Shown: piece by piece, positions 28,904 to 37,187 of the stretch
Position numbering within the stretch: position 1 is the stretch's first letter
Layout of the letters: every line of letters begins with the position of its first letter
Assembly (NCBI RefSeq): GCF_004752005.1
Contig: NZ_CP038493.1
Span: 3,496,302-3,560,301 of the forward strand
Length of the DNA: 64,000 nt
Reading direction: 5' to 3'
Source: Thalassotalea sp. HSM 43
GTDB taxonomy: Bacteria > Pseudomonadota > Gammaproteobacteria > Enterobacterales > Alteromonadaceae
Notes under the pieces: model-generated
Seen by the model: the letters and a program-made list of their open reading frames with translations, nothing else
Told to the model about the DNA's origin: nothing
The model's database searches: none
Made by a program: the position numbers and the translations under genes

Positions 28904-30826
28904 TTAGAATTGGTAACTTAATCCAACTTTGTAATTGCTGCCATCCGCTTGATAGTTCATCACCGTTTGGTAATCCTCATCAAAGACGTTGTTAAACTTG
29001 GCGTTGACCGACAAGGCATTGGTTAGCTGATAACTTGCCGCGATATCGACCACCACAAAAGAGTCTAATTCTCCAGCAGAGTCTTGACTGTCATCATGGT
29101 AATTCACCAAGGCGGTTAACATCAATTGCTGCCAATCAAAGTCTATTTGATAACTGGCGGTTTTCTCCGGACGACGCAACAACTCTAACCCTGTGCTTTC
29201 ATCTTCGGTTTCGATATAGGCAAAACTGACGGTGTGAGTAAATAGGCTGGTTGCCAATGTTGCCGACAGTTCAGCGCCTTTGATATTGGCATTATTGATG
29301 TTTTCTGGCTGCCATAAACCAAATTGATTTGGCGCCCAAGCGATTAAATCTTCAATGTCTGATTCAAACACAACCGCTTCAAACTGACCTTGTAGGTGAG
29401 GAAATAAAAAACGATGACGTAATAGTATTTCGCTGCTGTCTACTTGTTCAGGCTTTAGGTCTGGATTCCCCGAACCCGGCCAATAAAGGTCGTTAAACGA
29501 CGGCGCTTTAAAGCCTGTACTGCGTGTTGCTGACACTAGCGTATTGGCATTAATTTGATAACCGAGACTGACATTGTAGGTGTTTTCGCTGCCTGTGTGT
29601 TCAATGTCATCATAACGGTATGCTGCTTCAGCAAGCCATTGATCTTGTTTGATTTGAGTCTGCACAAATACCGCGGTCACATCGCGCTCGTCAATCGCCC
29701 AACCTTGAAATCCTGGAGTCCACGGATCTTTGTCGGTGTTGGTTGAAACCTGCTCTTCATAATAATCACCACCTAAAGTCAGGCTGGCATTAGGGTTAAC
29801 TTGCCAAAGGCTGATCAAGCTAACTTGATCGCGCTCGGTTTTGATTTCATCACCATTGCTTTTTTTGATGCCATTACCAAAAGTGGTTGCTTGGTCTTGA
29901 CTCTTGCCGTAGCTCAATTGCGTGGTCAGCAGATCACCTGCGTATTCACCGCCAACTTTGACGCTGTAATTGTCATGCTCTTGTTCATTGGCATAAAACG
30001 CTGGGCAAATGCTGGTTGGATCGTCCCAACAAGGACTTTCCGGATAACTGGCGTCGTATTCACTGCCGCCTTCTTCAATGCGACCGACCAGCGAAACACT
30101 GAAGCGTTGGTTAAGTTGAGATTTACCATTTATGCTGGCTGACAATCGGTCGTAACCATCATCATCAGGCTCATTAACGTCATATGGGTAAGGATCGCTG
30201 CTGTATGCATTAAAGCCATCGCTGTCTTCTCCGGCAACCGATACGGTTAATTGATGGGTTTCATTACCCAAACCAATCGCCGCATCAGCGTGTTGGTAAC
30301 TATGCGAACCGGCAATGATATTAATCGCCCCTTCGCCTGCAGCATATTGTTTGCTGAAGATTTGAATCACACCACCTATGGCATCGCTGCCCCAAAGTGC
30401 GGCGCGAGGGCCTTTAACGACTTCAATTCGTTCTATTTGCGCAGGACTAATGGTCGATATATTGGTGTAGCCTAATGTCGCTGAATTTACACGCACGCCA
30501 TCAACCAAAATCAAGGTATGATTGGCGTTGGCACCACGAGTAAAAATAGATTGCACTTGGCCGCCACCACCTTGGCTGGCGATATTAATACCTGCAACGG
30601 TGTCTAGCAATGCCGCTACGTTTTCAACCTGCAATCGACTGATTTGCTCGCTGGTAATGATCTGCGCGCTAGATAATGCAGTAAATTGTTGCTGTGTTGT
30701 TCTGTTTGCCGTGACCAGCATTTGCTCATCAACGTGTTGCTGTTGTGCTGCGCTGCTAAATGCGCTTACACCAGCGGTTAAAGTCAAACTCAGTTTATTT
30801 ACGGTAAATCGTTTATTATTTTTCAT
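28904..30826 (-). CDS. btuB: Outer-membrane cobalamin receptor, TonB-dependent
   Basis: TonB-dependent receptor importing vitamin B12 across the outer membrane. The 640-residue protein has a signal peptide (1 to about 26), a plug domain (ARTANRT region, then VQSIFTRGANANHTLILVDG and VKGPRAALWGSDAIGG), and a beta barrel ending in the terminal Phe (YKVGLSYQF). The identity as BtuB is supported chiefly by context: a cobalamin riboswitch lies directly upstream and the B12 ABC transporter genes precede it. RBS GAGGAAAT stands just before ATG 30826. Confidence 0.93.
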   Translation of the reverse strand: MKNNKRFTVNKLSLTLTAGVSAFSSAAQQQHVDEQMLVTANRTTQQQFTALSSAQIITSEQISRLQVENVAALLDTVAGINIASQGGGGQVQSIFTRGANANHTLILVDGVRVNSATLGYTNISTISPAQIERIEVVKGPRAALWGSDAIGGVIQIFSKQYAAGEGAINIIAGSHSYQHADAAIGLGNETHQLTVSVAGEDSDGFNAYSSDPYPYDVNEPDDDGYDRLSASINGKSQLNQRFSVSLVGRIEEGGSEYDASYPESPCWDDPTSICPAFYANEQEHDNYSVKVGGEYAGDLLTTQLSYGKSQDQATTFGNGIKKSNGDEIKTERDQVSLISLWQVNPNASLTLGGDYYEEQVSTNTDKDPWTPGFQGWAIDERDVTAVFVQTQIKQDQWLAEAAYRYDDIEHTGSENTYNVSLGYQINANTLVSATRSTGFKAPSFNDLYWPGSGNPDLKPEQVDSSEILLRHRFLFPHLQGQFEAVVFESDIEDLIAWAPNQFGLWQPENINNANIKGAELSATLATSLFTHTVSFAYIETEDESTGLELLRRPEKTASYQIDFDWQQLMLTALVNYHDDSQDSAGELDSFVVVDIAASYQLTNALSVNAKFNNVFDEDYQTVMNYQADGSNYKVGLSYQF

Positions 30827-30839
30827 ATTTCCTCACTAC

Positions 30840-30856
30840 AGGTGCCCACCGCACCT
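30840..30856 (-). promoter_or_regulatory. Hairpin before the btuB ribosome binding site
   Basis: Minus-strand AGGTGC (30856-30851), loop GGTGG, GCACCT (30845-30840). It ends six bases before the GAGGAAAT Shine-Dalgarno of btuB and probably belongs to the riboswitch expression platform. No T-run follows, so control of translation is more likely than termination. Confidence 0.6.
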
Positions 30857-30866
30857 ATGAAAATAT

Positions 30867-31015
30867 CGCTTAAATCGGTCTCCGGGCTTTTGAATATAAA
30901 ATTCAACTACCGTTGCGGGGGCAGCACAGGACTGTTCCGACGGCACGATACCGTGCGGATGTCACCTGTTTCCCTTTTCATTCGATTACCTGGTTTAGGT
31001 TCGAAAACTTAAGCG
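30867..31015 (-). promoter_or_regulatory. Cobalamin riboswitch of btuB
   Basis: The minus strand carries the conserved B12-aptamer parts in order: GGGAAACAGGTGACATCC, the core GCCCCCGCAACGGTAG variant, and AGCCCGGAGACC near the 3' end (30888-30877). Closing stem P1 is visible: CGCTTAA (31015-31009) pairs with TTAAGCG (30873-30867). It lies between btuF and btuB, so btuB has its own B12-dependent switch in addition to the one heading the operon. Confidence 0.9.
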
Positions 31016-31067
31016 GGATTGATGTTCCTTCCTTGGGCTCTTTTCCCTAATAGCAGATCATAGCGAA

Positions 31068-32033
31068 CTAATGATTCTGCTTACGTTGCCGATAATATAA
31101 TCGGCTGTTGTCAATGTGCTGGCACAGACTCTGCAATTCATCCAGTAGGCGATAACTCATACGATGTAAGATATCGGCATTAGGTCGAATGATTTGTTGA
31201 TGCTGTGCTGCACGAACGCTGTTGTATTGTTGCCAATCTATGGCATCACTGGCCAAACCGTGACTCGATGTGGGCTGGATAATAATGCTTGGGTTGGCAA
31301 CAATCACTTGTTCAAGATTGATTTGCGGGTAGTCTGAAATCGCATCTTTAAATGGGTTGGTCGCTCCGCATACCGTCAATTGTTGTTGCGGCCATGCATT
31401 GCCTGCGACGGTGGTTAACGGTTTTGGCCAAAGCTCATAAAACACCTTGATACGCTGTTTGTCTTGGTATTGCTGACGCAAGTTCGCCAGCCGAGTACGG
31501 TATTCTTTGGCTTTTTGTTCGGCAATGTCACGACGACCTGTTAGCTTGCCTAACCATTGAAATTCCTTGGCAACATCTTCTAGCTGGCGAGGATCAGAAT
31601 ACACTACCGTTAACCCGTGTTTTTGCAGTTGTTCAATGTCGCTCATTGGTACGCCAGTTTTCCAAGCGATAATGATATCCGGTTGCAATAACAGTATTTT
31701 TTCGATGCTCAGCCTGGCGTAATTGCCAACTCGCGGCAATTGTTTGGCTTTGGCAGGGTGGTCCGAATGTTCTGATGCGGCAATGATTTGCTCATAGGCA
31801 CCTATATCGTCGAGCATCTCAACAATATGCGGCGCAAGCGCGATAATTCGAATCGACGGACCGGTTTTGACATCATCAGCTAGCCTTGCATCGCTGGATA
31901 CCTCATCAGGCAACGCATTGACGGCGATAGGCAGCACACAGGTGAGTGCAGCGACAATCTGTATTGCTCGTTTAAGTTTGAGCTGACATGAGCCTATCAA
32001 GCCAGCGGTGTTATTACCCATCAGAAAATCCAT
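31068..32033 (-). CDS. btuF: Cobalamin ABC transporter substrate-binding protein
   Basis: Periplasmic B12-binding protein delivering cobalamin to BtuCD. A 321-residue protein from ATG 32033, with a hydrophobic export segment (IQIVAALTCVLPIAVNA) and the BtuF-type binding fold: RIIALAPHIVEMLDDIGA, LLQPDIIIAWKTG, VFYELWPKPLTTVAG and NLEQVIVANPSIII. The start is uncertain (ATG 32021 has a better ribosome binding site; an upstream TTG is poor). It lies 14 bases after cobO and 52 bases before the btuB aptamer. Confidence 0.9.
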   Translation of the reverse strand: MDFLMGNNTAGLIGSCQLKLKRAIQIVAALTCVLPIAVNALPDEVSSDARLADDVKTGPSIRIIALAPHIVEMLDDIGAYEQIIAASEHSDHPAKAKQLPRVGNYARLSIEKILLLQPDIIIAWKTGVPMSDIEQLQKHGLTVVYSDPRQLEDVAKEFQWLGKLTGRRDIAEQKAKEYRTRLANLRQQYQDKQRIKVFYELWPKPLTTVAGNAWPQQQLTVCGATNPFKDAISDYPQINLEQVIVANPSIIIQPTSSHGLASDAIDWQQYNSVRAAQHQQIIRPNADILHRMSYRLLDELQSLCQHIDNSRLYYRQRKQNH

Positions 32034-32047
32034 TATGTTTGTCTGTT

Positions 32048-32656
32048 TTACCAATCCAAGCCAGCTTGCGCCTTGATGCCATTATCAAAGGCGTGCTTGA
32101 CTGACTGAACTTCCGAGACGGTATCGGCCAAGTCGATTAAGCGTCTGTGACAGTTGCGACCGGTGATGATCACATGCTGGTTAACAGGACGTTGTTCAAT
32201 GGCTTCAATCACCTCGTCAATATCAATGTAGTGATAGCTGATCATGTAGGTGATTTCATCGAGCAAAACCATGTCGATACTGTCGTCTGCGAGCAGCTTT
32301 TTCGCTGCTAACCAGGTTGCTTGTGCCGCTTGCGTATCTTGCTCTTTATTTTGCGTTTCCCAGGTAAAGCCGGTTGCCATAACATGAAAATCAACGCCGT
32401 GTTGTTGCAGTAAATTGCGTTCGCCACATTCCCATCCACCTTTGATAAATTGCACAACACTGGCGCTTAAACCATGGCCAACGGCACGAGCGACGGTGCC
32501 AAACCCTGAGGTAGATTTGCCTTTACCATTACCGGTTATCACCAGCACTAGGCCTTTTTCGATGGTGGCTTTGGCGATACGCTCATCAACTTGCTCTTTT
32601 AGTTTTGCTTGGCGTTGCTGATGTTTTTGTTGTTGCGATTGGGCATTATTGCTCAT
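32048..32656 (-). CDS. cobO: Cob(I)yrinic acid a,c-diamide adenosyltransferase
   Basis: Adds the 5'-deoxyadenosyl ligand to cobalt using ATP (CobO/CobA/BtuR family). The 202-residue protein has the P-loop VITGNGKGKSTSGFGTVARA, then VVQFIKGGWECGER, LLDEITYMISY and TGRNCHRRLIDLAD, all family motifs. A Gln/Lys-rich N-terminal helix precedes the P-loop. Its ATG overlaps the cobQ stop by four bases (ATGA), indicating translational coupling. Called BtuR in E. coli. Confidence 0.95.
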   Translation of the reverse strand: MSNNAQSQQQKHQQRQAKLKEQVDERIAKATIEKGLVLVITGNGKGKSTSGFGTVARAVGHGLSASVVQFIKGGWECGERNLLQQHGVDFHVMATGFTWETQNKEQDTQAAQATWLAAKKLLADDSIDMVLLDEITYMISYHYIDIDEVIEAIEQRPVNQHVIITGRNCHRRLIDLADTVSEVQSVKHAFDNGIKAQAGLDW

Positions 32657-34341
32657 AGGTTATTTCCATGTTGTTCATTTGTCTGAGCGCGATTAGCGCT
32701 TTGATAAAAGCGTGTACAGGCAGCGAGTAGGGCGTCAATATCGAGATGTTGACTTACTTGCTGCGCTAAATAATCAAGGCTGTGATCTTCAATTTGTTGC
32801 TTGTTAGACGCATTGGTTGAGGCGCATGCATTGGGTTTCACCCACTCTAGTATGGCGTCTCGAGGTTGTTGTTGATCAAATATGCCGTGTAGATAACTGG
32901 CCATGATTTGCCCATCTTCGCTCATATAGGCATCGGCAATCTCATCGCCAACATCTGCATTGGTATTCTCAGTACCTTGGTTTAGGTGTTTGCCGGTGAC
33001 ATTAAGTCTCTTCGTTGGGTTTGCATGGCTGCTTGCCTGCAAGCAACTTTTACCCGCATGTATTTCATAGCCACTGACATCAAGTCTATGACCATTAAAC
33101 TCTATGTTGCAGTCAACATTGGCGAGCTGTTTTTGCGCAGACAAGCTAGTGTCAATCGCCAACAAACCTAAACCTGTTGTCTGTTGCACATCGCTTTCGA
33201 CGCCATGCGCATCCGTTATATTGCAACCCAGCATTTGTAGACCGCCACAAATGCCAATGACCTTGCCACCGTATCGCAAATGTTGATTGATATTGTGGTG
33301 CCAACCTTGTTGTCTGAGGAAGTGAAGGTCGGCTTGTACGTGTTTACTGCCCGGCAAAATGATCAGATCACAGGCTGGCAATGGTCTACTGGCAAGAAAG
33401 TCATTAGAGCCATTAGCGTCGCTGCCTGCTGCGTTAATTTTATCAGCGCCTTTTTCAGTGCCTTGGTGAAAAATTAATTCGACGTTATCCTGCCAACGCA
33501 ACACATCGAAATCGCTGTGATTACTCATTCTTGGCAATACCGGCACGACAATTTTTATGCGGTCTTGCTCATTACTTTGCGACACGCTTTGTTGCGCATT
33601 GACGCTGTCTTCATCACTTAAGCGTAAGTCATATAAATAGGGCAGCACACCCAGTACAGGCTTGCCAGTGCGTTGTTCAAGCCAATCAATCCCAGGTTGC
33701 AGCAAACTGATGTCACCACGAAAACGATTGATAACAAAACCGACAACCCGGTCTTGCTCGCTTTGGCTAAGCAAATCTAGAGTCCCGACTAAATGCGCAA
33801 AGACACCGCCTTTATCGATATCAGCGATGATGATCACCGGGCAATCTGCCGCTTCTGCAAAGCCCATATTGGCAATATCACCTTCTCTAAGGTTTATCTC
33901 AGCAGGACTGCCAGCCCCCTCAACAAAGATATATTGGTACGTTTGACAAAGGCGTTGATGTGATTGCATGACCGCCTTTAGCGCCTTAGGTTTGTAGGCA
34001 TGATAGGTGGTCGCTTGCATGGCGGATAAGGCTTTGCCATGCACGATGATTTGCGCTTTAGTATCGGAATGTGGTTTTAATAAAATCGGATTAAAGTCGG
34101 TATGGGGCGCGACTCGTGCCGCGTTGGCTTGCATTGCCTGAGCACGGCCAATCTCACCGCCATCGTCAGTTACCGCGCTATTCAGCGCCATATTTTGCGG
34201 TTTAAATGGCGCAACACTGAGCTTTTTGTTGGCAAATATGCGACACAACGCAGCCACTAAGGTGGTTTTTCCGGCATCTGACGTGGTGCCTTGCACCATG
34301 ACTGTCATAGCGGTATTGGCTGTGTTGAGGTTATTATTCAT
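32653..34341 (-). CDS. cobQ: Cobyric acid synthase (glutamine-hydrolysing)
   Basis: Amidates four side chains of adenosylcobyrinic acid a,c-diamide using glutamine. The N-terminal synthetase domain has VQGTTSDAGKTTLVAAL, FKPQNMALNS and EGAGSPAEINLRE. The C-terminal glutamine amidotransferase domain has LPGSKHVQADL, GICGGLQMLG with the nucleophile Cys, and the His in YLHGIFD. At 562 residues it is longer than the usual 480-510; the extra lies in Ala/Asn-rich stretches at about 298-320 and 440-470. It starts six bases after btuC. Confidence 0.94.
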   Translation of the reverse strand: MNNNLNTANTAMTVMVQGTTSDAGKTTLVAALCRIFANKKLSVAPFKPQNMALNSAVTDDGGEIGRAQAMQANAARVAPHTDFNPILLKPHSDTKAQIIVHGKALSAMQATTYHAYKPKALKAVMQSHQRLCQTYQYIFVEGAGSPAEINLREGDIANMGFAEAADCPVIIIADIDKGGVFAHLVGTLDLLSQSEQDRVVGFVINRFRGDISLLQPGIDWLEQRTGKPVLGVLPYLYDLRLSDEDSVNAQQSVSQSNEQDRIKIVVPVLPRMSNHSDFDVLRWQDNVELIFHQGTEKGADKINAAGSDANGSNDFLASRPLPACDLIILPGSKHVQADLHFLRQQGWHHNINQHLRYGGKVIGICGGLQMLGCNITDAHGVESDVQQTTGLGLLAIDTSLSAQKQLANVDCNIEFNGHRLDVSGYEIHAGKSCLQASSHANPTKRLNVTGKHLNQGTENTNADVGDEIADAYMSEDGQIMASYLHGIFDQQQPRDAILEWVKPNACASTNASNKQQIEDHSLDYLAQQVSQHLDIDALLAACTRFYQSANRAQTNEQHGNNL

Positions 34342-34347
34342 TGCTAC

Positions 34348-35337
34348 TTACCTCATGCGTCGCATTAACACTAAAAAGAAGATACTGCCTAAGGCGGAGG
34401 TAATGACCCCGATTGGGATCTCTTGACCGTCTAGTAGGGTGCGCGCCAAGACATCGACCCAGACCAGAAAGCTGCCGCCGATAAGTGCACTAAAGACAAT
34501 GAGTTTAAAACTGGTTATCGCCAATAAATTGCGCACCACATGGGGGATCATTAAGCCGACAAAGCCAATACCACCACAAAACGAGACAATAATGGCACAA
34601 ACTAAGGCACACAATATTAATACACTAAGACGTAACGCATCGACATTTACGCCGAGTGTTTTTGCGCTTTCATCACTTAACAATAACGCATCTAATTGGC
34701 GACTTAATATCAAAGATACGGTAATCGCCAGTAGCACCACTGGCAACATCACCCAAATGGCATCGCTATCCGCTGAGGCGAGAGAGCCCATTAGCCAAAA
34801 GATCACTCGATTCGACGAGAATGCATCGCCCGTATAAAGAATAAAGCTAGTGATGGAGCTCAATAAGAATGACACCGCCACACCCGCCAGTAATAAATGC
34901 TCGACTCGGCGCCAATTGTTATGGGTCAATACCGCGACCACCATGGCAACGGCAAATAAAGCGCCAATAAATGCCGACAATGGCAAACCAATGACTTGCC
35001 AGTGAGGTGGCAGCAAGGTTGCCAAGGTGGCCCCTAGTCCAGCACCTGCGACAATGCCAAATAAATAGGGATCGGCGAGTGGGTTGCGAGTTACGTTTTG
35101 CATTAACGCACCGGCAACCGCTAATCCGGCACCAGCAAGAAAACCGGCGATGACTCGTGGTAGGCGAATATCAAATAATATGGTTTGGTGTAATTGATTA
35201 TCGCAACGTTGCAAGCAGGACAATAACTGTTGATGCGACACCCCTGTAACGCCAAGCCCTAATGCAACAAAGATGCTGATCAAGGCGAGGATACTGCATG
35301 CGATTAACGCCGGGATATAGCGACTTTTAACTCGCAT
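34348..35337 (-). CDS. btuC: Cobalamin ABC transporter permease
   Basis: FecCD-family inner-membrane permease. The 329-residue protein has about ten hydrophobic segments and the family signatures LPRVIAGFLAGAGLAVAGAL, NPLADPYLFGIVAGAGLGA, and IGFVGLMIPHVVRN, the ATPase-coupling loop. The cobalamin assignment comes from neighbours btuD, btuF and the riboswitch; by sequence alone a siderophore permease could not be excluded. It overlaps btuD by 11 bases. Confidence 0.92.
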   Translation of the reverse strand: MRVKSRYIPALIACSILALISIFVALGLGVTGVSHQQLLSCLQRCDNQLHQTILFDIRLPRVIAGFLAGAGLAVAGALMQNVTRNPLADPYLFGIVAGAGLGATLATLLPPHWQVIGLPLSAFIGALFAVAMVVAVLTHNNWRRVEHLLLAGVAVSFLLSSITSFILYTGDAFSSNRVIFWLMGSLASADSDAIWVMLPVVLLAITVSLILSRQLDALLLSDESAKTLGVNVDALRLSVLILCALVCAIIVSFCGGIGFVGLMIPHVVRNLLAITSFKLIVFSALIGGSFLVWVDVLARTLLDGQEIPIGVITSALGSIFFLVLMRRMR

Positions 35338-36142
35338 CAGTAGCTCCTCTCGGGTTTACCATACCCGGTAAAAACTGCACTTGTACTTGTGAATTTTGCT
35401 TGTCGTCAACATAACGATGAACCTGACAAGGTACATTAAACACCTGTTGCAAGGTGGTCTCTTTTAATACCTCTTCTGGCTTGCCAAAGGCGACAACTTC
35501 ACCGTGATTCAGCATTAAAATGCGATCGCTATAATAGCTGGCTAGGTTAAGATCATGCAGACTCATTACCAAGGTAAGGTCGAGCGAACTGGCCAACGAT
35601 AAAATCTGTTGTTGGTAATAAATATCTAGGTGATTGGTCGGCTCGTCCATCAGCAATATCTTTGGGTCTTGTACGATGGCTCGCGCAATCATGACCCGCT
35701 GTTGTTCGCCGCCTGATAGGGTATTAAAGTGCTGCTCTTGTTTATCGAGTAGGTCGACTTTTTCAAGTGCCATACTGATTTTATGATGGTCGGCATCGCT
35801 GTCTGTTTCAAACCAGCTTTTATGTGGAATGAGCCCCATGTGAACCACTTCACGACAACGCAGTTGAAACGGGTTGCTGTGGTGCTGGTTTACAACGGTA
35901 ATATGTTGCGCAATGTCACGGCGGCTAAGCTGTTTGAGGTTTTTATTATGAACATAAATATCGCCACTGTCGGCGTCGATAAGACCGGCTAGGCATTTTA
36001 ATAATGAGGTTTTTCCGGCGCCATTGGGCCCGACAATACTGATGGATTCGCCGCGCTCTATCGCAAAAGAGACTTGCTTGAGTATGGATTGTTCGTCGAC
36101 TTGCCATGTTAATGATTGGCACGTCAAAACCTTGTTGCTCAT
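35327..36142 (-). CDS. btuD: Cobalamin ABC transporter ATPase
   Basis: ATPase of the B12 importer. A 271-residue protein from ATG 36142 with Walker A GPNGAGKTSLLK, signature LSGGEQQRVMIARAI, Walker B ILLMDEPTNHLD and the switch His in MSLHDLNLA. It is the iron-siderophore/B12-type FepC/BtuD subfamily. The frame extends upstream to a TTG at 36187, but those residues are not family-like. First gene of the riboswitch-led operon. Confidence 0.93.
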   Translation of the reverse strand: MSNKVLTCQSLTWQVDEQSILKQVSFAIERGESISIVGPNGAGKTSLLKCLAGLIDADSGDIYVHNKNLKQLSRRDIAQHITVVNQHHSNPFQLRCREVVHMGLIPHKSWFETDSDADHHKISMALEKVDLLDKQEQHFNTLSGGEQQRVMIARAIVQDPKILLMDEPTNHLDIYYQQQILSLASSLDLTLVMSLHDLNLASYYSDRILMLNHGEVVAFGKPEEVLKETTLQQVFNVPCQVHRYVDDKQNSQVQVQFLPGMVNPRGATDAS

Positions 36143-36293
36143 ATGACCGTTTAAACCCGCTACCTTAAAAATAAGGCGCTTAACCAAAAATGGGATAACC
36201 AGCAGGTCAGCAGTTAGGGCAATGATATGACATTGACGACAACAAACAAAAGACCGACTTGCTTCGCGTTACCCGCACGAATACTGTCCTTTT

Positions 36294-36522
36294 ACAGGCA
36301 GGTCTCCTGACTCGTAAAGTGATAACCTTGACCGCATTGTTGGCCTGATCATCCAGTTTTTAACCTTCCCGGAACCGCTTGTTTCCAGTGGTATGCAGGG
36401 CACTCACCCTTTAAAAACGCTTTACTTACAGTTGCGGGAACAGTTGAGGACTTACACCTCATTCCCTATTAAGTTCTTGTTTATCGGTTAGCTTTTGCTA
36501 AGTAAAACAACAGAACACCTGT
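36294..36522 (-). promoter_or_regulatory. Cobalamin riboswitch heading btuD-btuC-cobQ-cobO-btuF
   Basis: The minus strand carries the classic aptamer: AATAGGGAATGAGGTG, the core TTCCCGCAACTGTAAG, and GAGTCAGGAGACCTGCCTGT at the 3' end. ACAGG (36522-36518) can pair with CCTGT (36298-36294) as P1, the same design as the E. coli btuB aptamer. About 150 bases separate it from btuD. I see no terminator in that stretch, so translational control or a longer-range structure is likely. Confidence 0.93.
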
Positions 36523-36573
36523 TAAAGTTTCGCCACTATAGCAGTTTAGACGTCTAAATAAAACTGTTTGTTG

Positions 36574-37179
36574 CTATCCGTTGGAATTTTGTTGGCTGAG
36601 ATTGTCAACGGTCGCAGTACATGCCGGAATAAAGGTCTCAATGAAGTAATCCACCTCGGGCATATCGGCTTTAATTTGATTGAGCTTGTGTTTGAGGTTT
36701 TTCTCAACGTGTTCAAATTCAGGATTGTTATGATACAGTTCGGTCACCGCTTTGATATAGGCAACCAATATATCGGCGGCTTTAACCACGGCTTTGAGCT
36801 CGGTATCGACATCATCTTGCACGATGATCTCGGCAAACACTTGCTGTAACTCTTCTGGCAAGGTAGCTAAGCATTCTTGCTCAGCCAAGCCTTCAATCTT
36901 TTTAAACTCACGAGAAATTTGCTCGTTAGCGTATTTGGTCGGGCTGACCACATCACCATAGCGAGTTTCTGCGGCTTCGTGATACAAGGCAATTGTTGCT
37001 GCTCTGTCTGCGTTGAGGTTGCCGTTAAATTTTTGATTGCGGATCACCGCAAGTAGGTGGGCAACAACCGCGACTTGATGCGAGTGTTCGGCAATGTTCT
37101 CTGCTTTTACACAATACATTAGTGCCCAGCGCTTGATCAGAGGCATACGAAACAACCAGGCTAAAAATGTACTGTCCAT
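36574..37179 (-). CDS. yfbR: 5'-deoxynucleotidase YfbR
   Basis: HD-domain phosphohydrolase acting on deoxyribonucleoside 5'-monophosphates. The 201-residue protein matches YfbR (E. coli 199) from the start: FLAWLFRMPLIKRWALM, then the HD metal site (NIAEHSHQVA, LYHEAAETRYGDVVSPTKY) with the later Asp in KAADILVAY. It follows alaA by eight bases, the same order as in E. coli, so the two form an operon. The B12 operon riboswitch starts about 50 bases downstream. Confidence 0.95.
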   Translation of the reverse strand: MDSTFLAWLFRMPLIKRWALMYCVKAENIAEHSHQVAVVAHLLAVIRNQKFNGNLNADRAATIALYHEAAETRYGDVVSPTKYANEQISREFKKIEGLAEQECLATLPEELQQVFAEIIVQDDVDTELKAVVKAADILVAYIKAVTELYHNNPEFEHVEKNLKHKLNQIKADMPEVDYFIETFIPACTATVDNLSQQNSNG

Positions 37180-37187
37180 TGAATATC

